A stretch of DNA of 64,000 bases from Thuidium tamariscinum (GCA_947034885.2 OX344753.2:24196347-24260346), one strand, 5' to 3'; shown: positions 48,407-60,937, counted from the first letter of the stretch. A program made the numbers and translations. Notes: a model not told the origin generated them from the sequence alone.

Positions 48407-50900
48407 TTCGACACTGTGGAGGCATCCCTTCCATGGTTACTAAGGAATGGATACCGGGCGACTTCACATAAGTGTATGATTGATCAAATGGTGGTCAGTT
48501 GTCAGAGGATTCATCCTCATGGACATCTGGACGACTATAAGAACTGTTTCTATACCTTTGGAGAAGTCAAAGTCGAGGACATCAGGACCCCCCTGTTTAG
48601 AGCACCTTTCACATAGAGTCCACTAGAACTCGAGTAGTAGCAACTAATGTAAGCTAAGAAATTTACAAGCATTGTTGTGGAATGTATACACATGGTGTGA
48701 GGTAGAAAAGGGAACTTGTAGAAGCAACACATACCACGTTCAAGACATTTGTATTTAAGAGTGGACTCATGAAGTCTGATTACATTGCTTGAAACCTTTG
48801 TTGTGACGCATGAGTGACGATGTCAACGGGCGATCCAATGGCTAGTTGAAGCTACAGTGTTAGCCTTCGGACCACGGCTTAAACCGTGGGCCATCAACTA
48901 CTCCATAGTCCCACAGTCATGACCACTGAGACCTCAGTGCCATTACAGTGACGACGCCAGCAATACTGGCTTTGGCCTTGAGGGATGCCAAGGGTGCCCC
49001 AACATTTGTCCAAAGGCGCCCCAACAATCATAGCATGAAATTGAGTGCAGTAATCAGGAATTGAAGCAGAGCCTTCGGAATGTGAACAATTATGACTCTG
49101 TTCCACTATGATGTGCATTTACTTCCTATTATCCACCTTTTTCTTTCTTGAATCTACCAAGACCGAAGCAATGGGTGAGGTAGTGTCTCCCGCATTGCTC
49201 CCACCAGTATAGTGCGTCCTTCGCAGTTTTGGTGGGGAAGCCTCCTCACCAAGCTTTGTTGTCTTCGCTCCCTGCCCTACAACACGTGCACCTAGATTAC
49301 ACAAACAAATACAACCTGCATTGAAGGAAGACACCAAAATGTTGAAAAAATGTCCCCTCACGACCAACGAAATTTATCCACAGGGCAACAGTATAAAGTA
49401 AGCACACTTCAAGAATAACTAAGCAATACAACAATGACGGACTAGGAGTGTGGTTGTGTGCATCATTTGAGTCACTTTCTTATATTTCCAACGAAGTATC
49501 TTTGCGAAAGCTGTTTTCATGAAGAAGCCCGGCGGCTTTTTTTTCGTGAATACCTTCTATAACCATTGGAGACGGTGAATGAAGTGCAGTGTTCAGCTCT
49601 GCCTTCTCGGGAGGTAAGGACGTCGCATTGAATGTCATGGCATAAGGGTCGTCGGTATTCTTGGGGACGACTTCTGATTCATTTCGACTTCCTTTGTTTG
49701 CAAGCAGTGACATAGTCAACTAGTCATTGTAAGAATCAGTGTCTATAACTGCAATGTAGAAGTTAGAGAGGCACTGTTGAGGAAGAGGACATTGCTAACA
49801 GTATTCTCAACAAGGGCGTATGCATCGTATAGGACTGAAAGAATATACAAAATGTACGGTCTGCCTAGAGGAGAGAAGGTTATTAGTTTACAGAGTTCAT
49901 GGACTACGAAAAAGAATGTGTTCATTGCGTTGGAAAACTTACCACTGTGGTGTTGTCCATACCAAATTCCTGTAGTAATTCTAAGGGCAATTGTGGAGGT
50001 TGACGAGGTGAATTCTGCAGCAAAGGGGCGTCGGGATCCATGTCAAACTTTATATTTGTAGTGAAGTCGCACAAGCTGGGATCCACAAGGCAATGAGCAA
50101 GAGTCGCGGAAGTATCTTTTTTAAGAACGGCCTCTATTTGGACTGTGACCTCATTGGCCTTCAGTGGGCTGTTCATAAGAAGAGCAGTGGTGGTGGTAGA
50201 GTCCTTCTTACTACATGAGCTGTGCATGTTGTTGGAGACCTCCGTCAATTGATTCACCGTCTCAGCAACATCATTCTCTTCGTCTCCTCTTATGAGGGTA
50301 GTATTGTGCATTGTTGCCTGGCGATGGGGCTACCACTGACCATTAGTATGCTAGTAGAACTCTTTGATGGAGAGTTGGTAGCATAAGGTTACTTGACCTC
50401 CGTTGGCGGCTGCACAACGTTTACATCGATCCTAGCGACTGTGTTAGTGGTCTGAGGACAAGGCGGGTCGTTGAACTTCTGGACGTCAACAATGGGACAA
50501 CCTGGGGAAGACAAATTTGATGTAGTAGTCTTTGGCACAGCAGATGTGGGAATGCAATCCTCTGCAATTCTCGTCGAAGGAGTGGAGACGTCGGACCCAC
50601 AAGCATATTCAACAAGCACAATTGTGGGAGGCGACGACTTTGGGCTAAAGGCAAGTATGTGGCTAAGCTTGTCGAAGCCACCAACAGTAGTGTCAGGTTG
50701 TCTTCCACCGTAAGACTTAGACAGCGCACTATTGCAGGCGGACTGATTTCACACTCCTTTGGTAGTATGTGAGTACTCTACAGAGTTCAACAATAGTAAT
50801 GTCTGTTAATTACTAAAAGCACAAGGGAGGACCTTTTAGACAACAAATTTGAAGAGGGATCGACTTCACTTGCATAAACATGTGTAATGGAAGAAATTAC

Positions 50901-51633
50901 GGGTGATTGCAAGAAAGACCGGTACTATTTTGCGTCGCACTTTGAATGACGGAGTTGTTATTGGTTATAACTTTTAAAGTATAAACCATATTAACTTGAA
51001 ATTTTGACTAAAGATTTTTGATATGACAACAATCAAATTCCTTATTTTTCAGAAATTTTCAAAAGTAATTTTATAATTAAATTTCAATTAAGCTAATTTG
51101 TCACACTTTGTGATTTAGGAGGTTTTAGTACTGGGGAGCATCCAAAATTAATGATCTAAAGCTGAAATTCCTGTGGCCTATTTCCATACTAGGTAGGCAT
51201 GTTTCTACTAGAGGAAATCTTTAAAATCATTATTCTCTTTCCTCTACATATGCGCGAATAGGCCTCCCTTGCGCGCATACTTTTGAACATTTAAGATGGT
51301 TTTGAGATCATTCTTTTGGTGAAATCTCTTCATCATAAAGTTCTCCCCAATTGAAAATTTTTAGTTTTTTTTTAAATTCTTTTTCCTATTTTTTACAAAT
51401 TAAAATGTCAAAGTACCTATTTTCATGAAAATTTGCACTTTTCTAGTTCTCCTACTTAGAGAATTTTCCTACACTTTTGCTTCCTAGGGTACCTTCTTCT
51501 TAGAGGTATATACCTAAAACATATTTCTTACATTTTTTAAAAATTGTTTTTCTAATTATACAGTACTCCCGAAAATTTCAGTAGTATTGTGAAAAACACT
51601 ACATAAATCGGTCGGTCTTTCTTGCAATGACCC
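50901..51633. mobile_element. GGGTCATTGC-family MITE, 733 bp, TTAC duplication
   Basis: Ends are GGGTGATTGCAAGAAAGACC and GGTCTTTCTTGCAATGACCC, flanked by TTAC (50897-50900, 51634-51637). On the SET pseudogene strand the duplicated bases are GTAA, at a predicted 5' splice site (CTGG|GTAA). Confidence 0.93.
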
Positions 51634-52401
51634 TTACCCAGTGCACTCTTGGATGGAGCCAATGTGGGTACTGCAAGTTTTGTGTCCACAAGTACTTCAA
51701 TACTGCCAGCAGTTCCTTGTGCAATTGCAATTTTGTCATATTCCCCAAAACCGTAACTGCCATACCACATCTTGGGAACCAAACCACACATGGGCACAAC
51801 ATACGTGACATTGCCACGGAACCACTAGGCAGCACACCAAGGGTGGTAAACATGTCGGCAGACATAGAGAATGATGTCCCCAAAAGGGAAGCCATCGCAA
51901 CAAATACAATATTCTAGGACACTAGGAAGGACAACCTTACTTTTTTGGTTGTGGAGGTCTTCGTTGGAGTTGCTGAAAGGTCATGGCCGCAACAATACCC
52001 CATCTTTTCCGACAATGAGTTCCGCCAAATAAGACTACATGGCCGTAAGATGCAAGGTGGTTGCCCTCTTTGTAGCATGTGCCCCGTTTAGTGAAGACAT
52101 CAATGAAGACTTCGCTGATGAATATGCGGCTAACTTCTTCACATTCAAATAATACATCTTCAGTATGGGCACCAAAGCTCCTTCGCTACAAGCGCTACCA
52201 ATTTCTTCCTTTGTTGCATCATATTTCAGCTCGTGTCCCAACTCCATTAACGATGCTTCCACTTGCTTGACTACTTGGGAGCAAGTTTGCCACTACAATT
52301 TTTCCTGCTCCATTTGATGCTGGAATACATTGATTTGCTTGTCCATACGAAATAGTTCTGATTCAAGGGTGCTGACAAGGGTCTTCACTTCTTGAATTCT
52401 A

Positions 52402-53601
52402 CATGGAAAAAGTACATGATTATATAAGCGCTGCTAGGGATGCTGTATTGAGCAACATGCAACGAAGAGTGTCCAAACATGGAATATGTGTACATTAATT
52501 AGCATACAACATTCTATTTTCTTGTTGCTTTGCCTTCTTAGAGCTTCAGTGAGTAATAGTACTACAACGTACTGCAACATCATTTCCATAGTATAAACAA
52601 GTAGTGTATACAACAATAGAAGAGTACTCAATAGTACTGATAATACTACTTCCGCCTATGAATTGTCTCCGCTAGTGAATGTGACTGTTATTAGCATGCC
52701 ATCCAGAATTCTTTGGCACTATATCTACTACTAGTGATTACAGAATGTAGGGAGAAGCTACTACTGAGTCCTAGTGGAAGCAATATAGAATAGCCTACAA
52801 GTAGTACAGGTATTTGGAATGACTTTGTAGTACAAGTGAAAACACGCATCAGTACTCTTAGCACAAAGGCTACAAATATGCTGGAGTTGTAAAATTGAAC
52901 TATGTAGTATGAAGTCATAGAAGTACTATCTAGTAGAAACTGCATGAAGCATAGTAGCATTGGGCTCTGAAAAAGTGTCAACATGGACTACGAAGTGGTC
53001 CTAAGTACCAGAAGAACTATAGATCTCATTGTTTTGAGACCACGACAGTGGACAGCTTTAGTGGGCGCAGACAACTAAGGATTACGTAGACATTGTTGTA
53101 CATAAAATAGGACGAAGAGGTCAAACTATAGGAATTTCATGTAATGCACACCATCAACATGTGCATTCCGTAGTACCTCTAATTAGTGGACACCACTGTC
53201 AAAGTGAAGCGGCATGTGCTAGGACTACACGTGGCGGAGAGGACTGTTGTCTACAGGTAGAATGTGTTTTTCGTAGGGCATGTACATAGGTGAAAACAAA
53301 GGACACAGAAGGAAAAAATATTATCTTCCACGCATACAAAGACTGAGACATTGACGGTGAGTAGAGTGAGGCTAGACTAAGTGACATTGTATTACAGATC
53401 CTAACAACAAAGACACACCCGCAAGTAATATACGAGGAGTCAGTACTAGCTTCGAGAGGTTGACAAGTTAAGAGAAAATGGGACGGAAGTATACAAATCA
53501 AAAGTATACATTCTGTCATGTAAGAGAACTTCACAGCAGCCGTGCAAACAATACCTCAGTTGGGCGACGTCTGAGTTCTCCTAAGGCATGACAAGTGAAG
53601 C
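52402..53601. other. Probable intron of the SET pseudogene, AGTACT-rich
   Basis: No coding block is recognised. AGTACT and TAGTAG words are frequent between 52550 and 53200. A small missed exon is possible because the flanking exon phases do not match. Confidence 0.45.
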
Positions 53602-53825
53602 CTATACCTTCATGTCTCCAATGGAGGCGCCATCTACAATGTCACCGACTTCTATCTTGGGGTCGTCAATGGTGGTATACTGAGAGAAGCCCTCAAACTC
53701 ATACACCTCTGTAATTGGCACATTACGTTTTCCTGCCAAGCCTTGAATCCAGATTTTAAGATGTTGAGCTTCATTGGTCTCACTAGCAAATTCCGCCCAA
53801 TTTACCTCCTTCTGTTGCACCTTAT

Positions 53826-54557
53826 GGGTCATTGCAAGAAACACATGTACTATTTTGTGTCACACGTTGTATACTGATTAGTTTTTTGGCCATAACTTTT
53901 GTGTTCTAGCTCCAAATGACTCAAGATTTATAGGGAAGTTACTCATAACTATTATACACCTTCCTTGATTTTTCATAATTTTCAAAAATAGTTTACTATC
54001 CAAAAATAGACCCCAATTGGATGTCACACTTGGTAGTTTAGGGGTTTTTAGTACCTGAGCTATACCTTTTTTTAATGATTTTGAGATGAAATTTGGATGA
54101 GATGGTCTTCTAGTAGATTTCTAGCTCTCCAGAGAAGGATTTTAAAAAAAAGTTAATTTGTGAGGTGTGAAGGTCTACAAAGTGAGCTCCCTTCTACTTG
54201 TATTTTGAAACATATAAAATATTATTTTGGTGGGTTTTTTTTGTGAATGACCATCTCCATAAAGTTGTTGCAAATAGTCACTTTTTTTTTTTGAAAATAC
54301 TTATTTTTACTATTTTTCCCTAATTTTTGAATCAAAGTACCTATTTTCTTGAGATTTGGCACTTTTCAAGTTCTCCTACTTAGAGAATTTTTCTATCAAT
54401 TTCCTTCGGTGAAAACCTTCATTTTAGAGGTATATACATTATTACTATATTTTTTTTTAATTTTTAATTATTTTTCTAATTTTATAGTACTCCTAAAAAA
54501 ATCATGAGTATTGTTGCAAAACGCAACAAATAGGACATGTGTTTCTTGCAATGACCC
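53826..54557. mobile_element. GGGTCATTGC-family MITE, 732 bp, TTAT duplication, inside an exon
   Basis: Ends are GGGTCATTGCAAGAAACACA and TGTGTTTCTTGCAATGACCC, with TTAT on both sides (53822-53825, 54558-54561). Removing it and one TTAT restores a single reading frame across GVVLDKVQQKEVNWAEF of the SET pseudogene. Confidence 0.95.
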
Positions 54558-55845
54558 TTATCTAAAACAACCCCTATGGTAAGTTCCTTGGCCACATGAG
54601 TAGGGGTTCTGTTCTTCTAGTAGCAAACACAGTAAAGTCTATACGCCAATCTCCTCAAATCCTTTGGCAACTTTTCCGCCAAGACAAAGCCATTTCTTGC
54701 TTTCTTTGAGCCGAACACAGCTTCTACTTCATCCAAGGTAATGCCCTTTCCTATCTTCATCATGTGGCTGTTGATTCCATTATTGTGAAGGCCGAAGTTG
54801 GAGGCAAACATCTCAGTTGTGATTGGAGGAGGGGTCCGCTTATCCGGATTTCTCAAGGCCACTAGTTGCTTCAGGCACTCAGATTCAATGAAGTCCTGAT
54901 TAGTCTTCTCTCCCCTTTTTCTTGGCCGTTTTTGGTGGGAACCTACAAGCATTGTACCTTTATGGTAATCACCATCACCATCAACTTCAAAATTGGCCTT
55001 AGCACGAGCGGAGGTCCCTAAAGAGGAGTTGTCGCTAGCAACTGCTACTGCTTTTTTCTTCCGTGTAGAGGCTTCCTTTTCCTTGAGGTCAACCTTCCTC
55101 TTCCTCTTGTATGTTGGTGTAGACTCCGGCGGCAGTATTGAGGTAGGGAGCTTCTTTTCTTTAGCTATGAGACCACTTTTGTTGCGCGTCTCCGCGGAGG
55201 GGTTTGTTGGCCTTTGCTAGCACTTTCGTCAAACTTATCCAAACTTTCCCTCGCCCGCATTCTAGCCTTCAATTTTGCCATCCCGTGAGATCTGATAGTG
55301 GCTTCAACCAACAACATCCATGGAGTCAATTCAATATGTGCATCACTCCACTAAAGAATGGCATTTGCAGTACTGCAATAGAATTAATATCAAATGTGGA
55401 TAAGTGAGGGAATTGGAAAACATAAAATATGATGTGCTATGGTTCTACGTTATTGTTGTATGCCGTGCACTCCATGCTCGACATTTTCTGAACCTTAGAA
55501 ATTGTAACTAGTAGTTGAACTACAGCAGACGTAAGGAGGCATGCATTCTGTACTAAACAAGTCGGATTGCAGAGTACATAAAGTGGATAAAAAGCCTCAA
55601 AATACAACGAGGAGGAAGGAAACGGGTTTGGAAGCTTACGAATTGATCAACCTCCGAAACACCTTGCACCCCGAAATGCAATGGTGTTGGTGAAGTGAAG
55701 ACTCCCTTCTACCGACATCCGTCCGATTCTGTGATTGCAGCAAACTGTTGCAAGCTACAATCGCCACTGCGACCCCGAATTTCAAGCGTGTCCACCTTCA
55801 CGCAATCCCCCTCATGCAACTTATTGGCCTCGATCGCACACTTCA

Positions 55846-56281
55846 TTCCACACACACTCCCCCAATTGCCCCTCATTGTTGGACTTCAGTGAAGGTGAAT
55901 TGGAGTACTCAAACCCCCCTACACTCTGACGTTCCATGCAAGGCCATTAGAAAATCGCCTCCCTCAAATATTGAGCTCCCTCCCACCGAATAGAAGCAAA
56001 ACTCAGTCATACAAAATGCACAACATTTCAGAATAATCGATTGGATTTGTGCATCCAACACGACGCACTTGCAACGAGTCTGCATACACTCCATTCGGGA
56101 AGAGAAACACATTCGGCAAGACGGAAACCATAGTCGCCACTTTTCAAACTTTCATCCACAACGGCATTAGTCATTCATTCATCCATGTACTAGCGGATGA
56201 ATGAACGGAATTCGATGACGTGGAGAGCGACGACTTCCATCCCATACCCGTCCAGTTGTCAGATTGTTAAAACGAGGGGAC
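55846..56281. other. Upstream flank of the SET pseudogene
   Basis: GC is higher than in the intergenic DNA. A short palindrome, CATTCATTCATCC/GGATGAATGAA, lies near 56172-56205. It is possibly the former promoter and 5' UTR on the minus strand. The antisense frame at 55909-56112 is Cys-rich but shows no known pattern. Confidence 0.4.
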
Positions 56282-56825
56282 ATGTAAGAGAATGTCGTCC
56301 AATGTGAGCCCTCGAGATGGCACTCAAGACTCTAGGTCCATTTTTCGCGATTAAATAGCGAAATTAGCCAAAATATTCAAGAAAAAGACATAAAAAGAGT
56401 GTTGAGGGAGTTTTGGTGTCAGTCTATGCCAAAATGGTGGAAAACTAACTTAGAAGGTGGAAAATTCCTAATACTAGAAATTTGAATCATTCTAAGTCTC
56501 CAAAGCAAGCTTATGTGAAAAATTAGCAGTTCCGAGAGAAATAAGGAATCGAGAGTTAGTCAGTCCTAGTAATTGTCTATGCAAAATCAACCTTTTTAGG
56601 ATGCACATGACATACTGACTAAGCAGAAAGAGTCTACTACGAGCCTCGAAGAATTACCAGGACTTAAGTTCAATTTTGGAACAAATTGAATTTAAAAGTA
56701 AAACCATTACAATGGATTTGGAGAATTCGCACTTTACGAGATAAAAGATGGAGGATTGAAGATTGAAGACTACAGAGAGGTGTTCCAAGGGTAGGAGCAT
56801 GCCAGGAGCAAACAAGAATCAAACA

Positions 56826-56896
56826 ATTGTCCAAGATTCCCGGGCATCAGGAATTAAATTGTCCAAGATTCCCGGGCATCAGGAATTAAATTGTCC
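56826..56896. repeat. 32-bp tandem repeat, two units plus partial
   Basis: ATTGTCCAAGATTCCCGGGC starts at 56826 and 56858, and a third partial ATTGTCCAA starts at 56890. Confidence 0.92.
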
Positions 56897-57896
56897 AATT
56901 GGGCAAAGTAATTCCAAATTACTAAAATTAGAAAGGTGCAAGGTTGCGTGGAACTTGCACTAAGAATCTAGGAGTGCCCTAGATGTTACCCAATTTATTT
57001 CGAATTTTTCCGAAATTCCACGTTGACTCCATGAGAAGTCAACCGCACATAGAAATGTTCGTAAATTCATAGAAATTACATATGATGTGATAAAATCTCA
57101 CTAAAAATTAAGATAGGTTTTTGTGTGCTTAATAAGCGCCCAGTCAAGTTTGAATACATTCCGACATTCCCAACTACCAAAACCGGCATCGACATCGAAT
57201 TTCACTAGAAGTTACAAGTTGGCGGCGGGTTGACTGGCGTATCAAGAGCGAATGATGTCCGATTGTCGCAAATAAGGAGTCATTCTTTACTCTCATGGAC
57301 ATTCCTAACAACCCTGGCTTGACAGATTCATCAAAATGCGCAAATCCTAAAAGTTAGATTTTTGACTTTTAATTGGAGTTACCGTAATTCCAATTTGGGC
57401 GCGCAAATGGCTTAGGAGTGAGGGGTGAGGGGTCCCTTAGGCTAATTGGGGTCTTCTAAAGACAATGGCGCAGACGGTTTTCCGTTTCGAGTTGTTCCCT
57501 AAAAGATAGAGAGGGTCAGCTCTTAGTTTGATTTTTTAATCGTTAATTGTGGTTAATTAGAAGTGATTTTGGAAATATCTCTTGGAAAATCAAAGATTGG
57601 ATTTGGTCAAGATCTCTTTCTTGCGTAAAAAGCCATCTTTGGGCTAAAGAAAGACAATTTTCAAAATGACTTTTGGTTAATTTGCAAAATATCTACGTAA
57701 ATTAGGGTTAATTCCAAAATATTTTGGGTTAAGATCTCGGATTTGATTTGGCCAAGATTTCTTTTGCTAAATGGGGATGTTTTTAGAAATTTCCACCATT
57801 AAACAACTAATATTTTGGAATTACATTAAGGTAGTTTAGGGTAGGAAGTAACAAAGTGTTTTCACTGGCAATTACCGAGAAGGGCCCGGCCACGAG

Positions 57897-57904
57897 TATA
57901 TAAG
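57897..57904 (+). promoter_or_regulatory. TATA box of the candidate LTR
   Basis: TATATAAG sits between GC-rich flanks (GGCCACGAG upstream, GGCCCCCCTCGAGG downstream), the clearest core promoter in the window. Confidence 0.6.
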
Positions 57905-58161
57905 GGCCCCCCTCGAGGTTGCCAGTACCCTTATTTCTCACACCGACACTTTGTTCTTCTGTTACTTGTGCCACCGACACGGTTGGGGCACTACTTGGAC
58001 CAAGGATTTTGGCCAAGTCTGGTCTATGTTTAGTTCTTTTCAAGTTTGAAGGCTTAGGGCCCCTTCAATTTTCATTTCTTTTCTTTGTCACATACTCAAG
58101 AGGCAAGACCTCGACGCTTCCTTTGTCACTAATTCACGGAAATTTTGAGCATTGAGCACCA

Positions 58162-58280
58162 AAGTTCGGTTTAAACACTGTCATGTGTACCTCCTTTGGT
58201 TGCAAAATCCCAAAATACTAAGACATTTTAAGGATTTAAAGTGAAAGTTCGGTTAAACACTGTCATGTGTACCTCCTTTT
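58162..58280. repeat. Direct duplication, period about 82 bp
   Basis: CACTGTCATGTGTACCTCCT occurs near 58175 and again near 58257, preceded each time by AAAGTTCGGTT. The second unit abuts the AATAAA signal. Confidence 0.85.
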
Positions 58281-58499
58281 GCGAATAAAACTCTTAGAAT
58301 ACGATTCAACATTTTCACGGCGAAGCTTTGAACTTATAATAAACCAAAGTTATAAATTTAAGAAACCTTGAATTGGGAGTCAAAAGGGTTAAACACCAAG
58401 TGGGGTTATTTCCCCATTCCCCGTTAAACATTGCCACATATTCTAGTATTAGAATTGAGGTGTGTTAAACCCAAAATTCAAGAGTACTTAAACCCAAAA

Positions 58500-58700
58500 A
58501 ATTCAAAGTTGTGTGAGAGAGCCAACCACTGGGCGGACCAGAGCCAGAAGCTGGGTGGAGAAGGCCAGAGGCCGGGCGGACCAGAGCCAGCGTGGTCGGG
58601 TGGACCAAGAGCCAGCGTGGTCGGGTGGACCAAGAGCCAGCGTGGCCGGGGTGGACCAGAGCCAGTGTGGCCGGGCAAAGTGAGGCAGCAGGCTGGGCGG
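58500..58700. repeat. GC-rich minisatellite, unit about 24-27 bp
   Basis: Variants of GAGCCAGCGTGGTCGGGTGG followed by ACCA repeat about seven times. Its composition contrasts strongly with the surrounding AT-rich DNA. Frames through it read as Trp/Gly/Pro-rich repeats in every frame. Confidence 0.9.
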
Positions 58701-58772
58701 AGAGAGCCAGTCACTCACAAGTGAGATTTTGAAACACAAAAAATTGATTTTTAACAAAATCAAGGGTTGACA

Positions 58773-58790
58773 GTTGGCGCCACAACCCCT
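58773..58790 (+). other. Candidate primer-binding site
   Basis: GTTGGCGCCACAACCCC directly follows the proposed LTR end. TGG at its start is expected for pairing with the CCA end of a tRNA. Confidence 0.5.
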
Positions 58791-60219
58791 TTTTTTTATT
58801 TCATTTGAAAATCTAAATCTTAGAGTTTCACATTTCTCACCGAAATATCAACACTCAAACTCCATAGCCATCGTCTCTCTCATGAAACATTGCAACAAAA
58901 ACCAATTGAGGAAGAAAACTAGACTTGTGAAGAGATTAAGGCTCGGGGATTGCAAAACGGAAGGTATTAGCATTATAAAATTAATATCCAAAGGAACATT
59001 ACTATTGAATAAGGTTCTTTATTCCTTGGAAGTTGACCTTTGGCATTAAATAACTATTTAAACGGAATCATACTATTGAGTTTTATTCTTGTTCTTTAGG
59101 AATGTTCTACATTCTTTGGTAGTTAGTTATTAATTAGATTCTTAGAAGGTTTGGATTTTGTTTGTTTTGTTTTATTAGGCCTAATAAGCCAAAAGGGAAA
59201 CAAAAAAATTGACAACTAATTTCTTTACAAATTAACGCAAATTTAAAAATTAATTAGATTTGAAAAGATTTGATGATAGTTTTCAATTAAAATATTCTAA
59301 TAAGCCAAAAAGAAACAAACAAATTGACAACCAATTTCTTTAGAATTAAAATAATTTCAAAATTAATTGGATTTGAAAAGATTTGAAGGAAAATTCTCAT
59401 CCAAATTAATTTAATTCAATTGGAATTCGTTGGAATATCAAATTAGAATTAAAATAAACAACAACAAGTAGGTAACTATTAGATTTCCGTCAATTTCTTT
59501 AGAATAGAACATTAACCCACTAAGTAGACTAATTAAATTGCAGTATTTCCTAATTACCGGGGATTTAGGAATTAAAGGAATTATGCAATTAAATTAACGC
59601 TACATAACATTTAGTTTCTTTTAAAAACAGAACAAAATTAATTGACCAACAACGTGAGAATTATTATGGATTAGATGGAGAGCTGGGATGATTTCGATGG
59701 CGAGGTTGTAGGAGAATATTTACATATGATGATGTTTGACGACGGGACCATGGAGATTTACGCAGAGGAGGTAAATCGCTCACATTTGATTTTCATTCTC
59801 ATCATTTTACTGTTAAGTTTCTTTTTACCTAATGCTTGAAATTAGATTTAGGCAATATCATTTGATAGAATAGAGTAGAGTAGGATCGCTTGGCTGACTT
59901 TCATAATAGAATAGATAAAAATTACAACCACAAATTAGATTAAAAAACACTTAAAAGACGTGACTAAAAGAGTTCATTGCTTGAAAGGCTTTCCTTTAAT
60001 ACCCAATTAGAAAGAAAACTCAATTAGACACAGGACCCGTGTGAAAAACTCTTAGCTCGAGGGTGGAGTTAGGAGCGCTCACATCCAACGGCCACATTAA
60101 CTCATCGACCACTCCACTGCATTGCACGAATTAAAACTACAGGATATCAGCAGTAACATCGACAGCCAGAATTCGGCACCACTAGTATCTATAGTACTCG
60201 CAGTATTACATGTCAAAAA
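58791..60219. other. Possible retrotransposon interior, AT-rich, no pol domain
   Basis: The one coding-like piece is a short acidic frame from an ATG near 59672 (ESWDDFDGEVVGEY) that stops near 59840. No protease, reverse transcriptase or integrase motif is visible, so the interior is deleted or decayed. Confidence 0.35.
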
Positions 60220-60273
60220 TGCACCACCCATAAAAATGCTACGAAAAGTGAACAATGTTTCTTACAACGACCC
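60220..60273. mobile_element. Terminal fragment of a GGGTCATTGC-family copy
   Basis: AATGCTACGAAAAGTGAAC followed by GTTTCTTACAACGACCC matches only the right end of the family. Confidence 0.55.
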
Positions 60274-60279
60274 ATTTAA

Positions 60280-60937
60280 GGATGATTGCAAAAAATACTT
60301 GTACTATTTTGTGCTACACATTGCATATTGATATGTTTTATCACTATAACTTTTGCATTTTGGCTTTAAATGACTTGAAATTTATAAAAAAGGTATTTAT
60401 GACAATGATACACTTCACATCATTTTTTTGAATTTTTTAAATAAATTTGTTTTTAATAAATAAAACTATCCTCCAATTTTATATCACACTTGCCAATTTA
60501 GGATTTTTTAATACTATTGAGTACTTCAATAAATGAATTTAAAGCTCAAATTTAGAGTCTTCTAGTAGACTTGTAAGTACTCTACAAAATAATTCTAGAA
60601 ATAGTTAATTTTACATTGTGTAGAAGTCCACAAACTAAGCCTCTTTTTTATTGTATTTAAAAACATGTACAAAGTTATTTTGGTGGATTTTTTGGTGAAA
60701 TTTCATCTCCATAAAGTTTCTACAAATTTTTAGTTTTAATTTTTTTAATTTATCTTCTTTTTTTATTTTTTATTAGTTGAATTTCCTTAAGTGGGTGCCT
60801 TCATCTTAAAGGTGCATACATTAGCCATATTTTTCAATTTTAAAAAGTTATTTTCCTAATTTCAAAGTGTTCCAAACAAATTCATGAATATTGTTACAAG
60901 ATACAACAAATAATACAAGTGTTTCATGAATTCACCC
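60280..60937 (+). mobile_element. Diverged GGGTCATTGC-family MITE, 658 bp
   Basis: Starts GGATGATTGCAAAAAATAC and ends GTGTTTCATGAATTCACCC. The internal order matches the 53826-54557 copy (TTTTGTGCTACACATTG, CATAACTTTTG-like, AGTCTTCTAGTAGA). Terminal repeats are decayed and no duplication is visible, so it is an older insertion. Confidence 0.75.

Larger units (their letters stand above)
43625..55845 (-). pseudogene. SUVR-like (Su(var)3-9 class) SET-domain histone methyltransferase pseudogene
   Basis: Minus-strand exon blocks: 55845-55640 (CVKVDTLEIRG); 55350-53608 (basic, nuclear-like); 52398-51941 (coiled coil); about 51890-51638; 50742 to about 50400; about 50311-49943; about 49719-49490; 49291 to about 49131; 48592-46031 (pre-SET, DFSKGIETV and DVHEDESSDN); 45951-44358 (RECNNKCHC, NRVVQNGLMAELQ); 44267-44020 (SET, HKGWGIQTVQ, FVFEYIGEVVTN, TNVARWLNY); 43926 to about 43830; 43753-43625 (EELTWNY, post-SET CYCGSSLYRGC then stop). 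The SET order is that of H3K9 methyltransferases. The NHSC motif reads NYRC. At least nine in-frame TAG/TGA codons, two clear frameshifts and insertions at 44555, 46176, 50901 and 53826 break it. The early exons have no domain I can name, and some upstream phases do not join cleanly. Confidence 0.82.
56282..58772 (+). mobile_element. Candidate 5' LTR of a retrotransposon
   Basis: Proposed limits are TGTAAGAGAATG and GGTTGACA. Inside lie a TATA box TATATAAG at 57897-57904 in a GC-rich context and AATAAA at 58284-58289, in the U3-R-U5 order. The candidate is followed immediately by a TGG-initiated primer-binding-like site. The 3' LTR and pol genes are not in the window, so the left limit is a guess from the TG dinucleotide. 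Confidence 0.55.

Noticed and set aside
43625..55845. Stop codons explained by recoding or RNA editing
   Set aside because: Frameshifts and exon-splitting insertions occur as well, and nuclear stop repair by editing is not established in plants.
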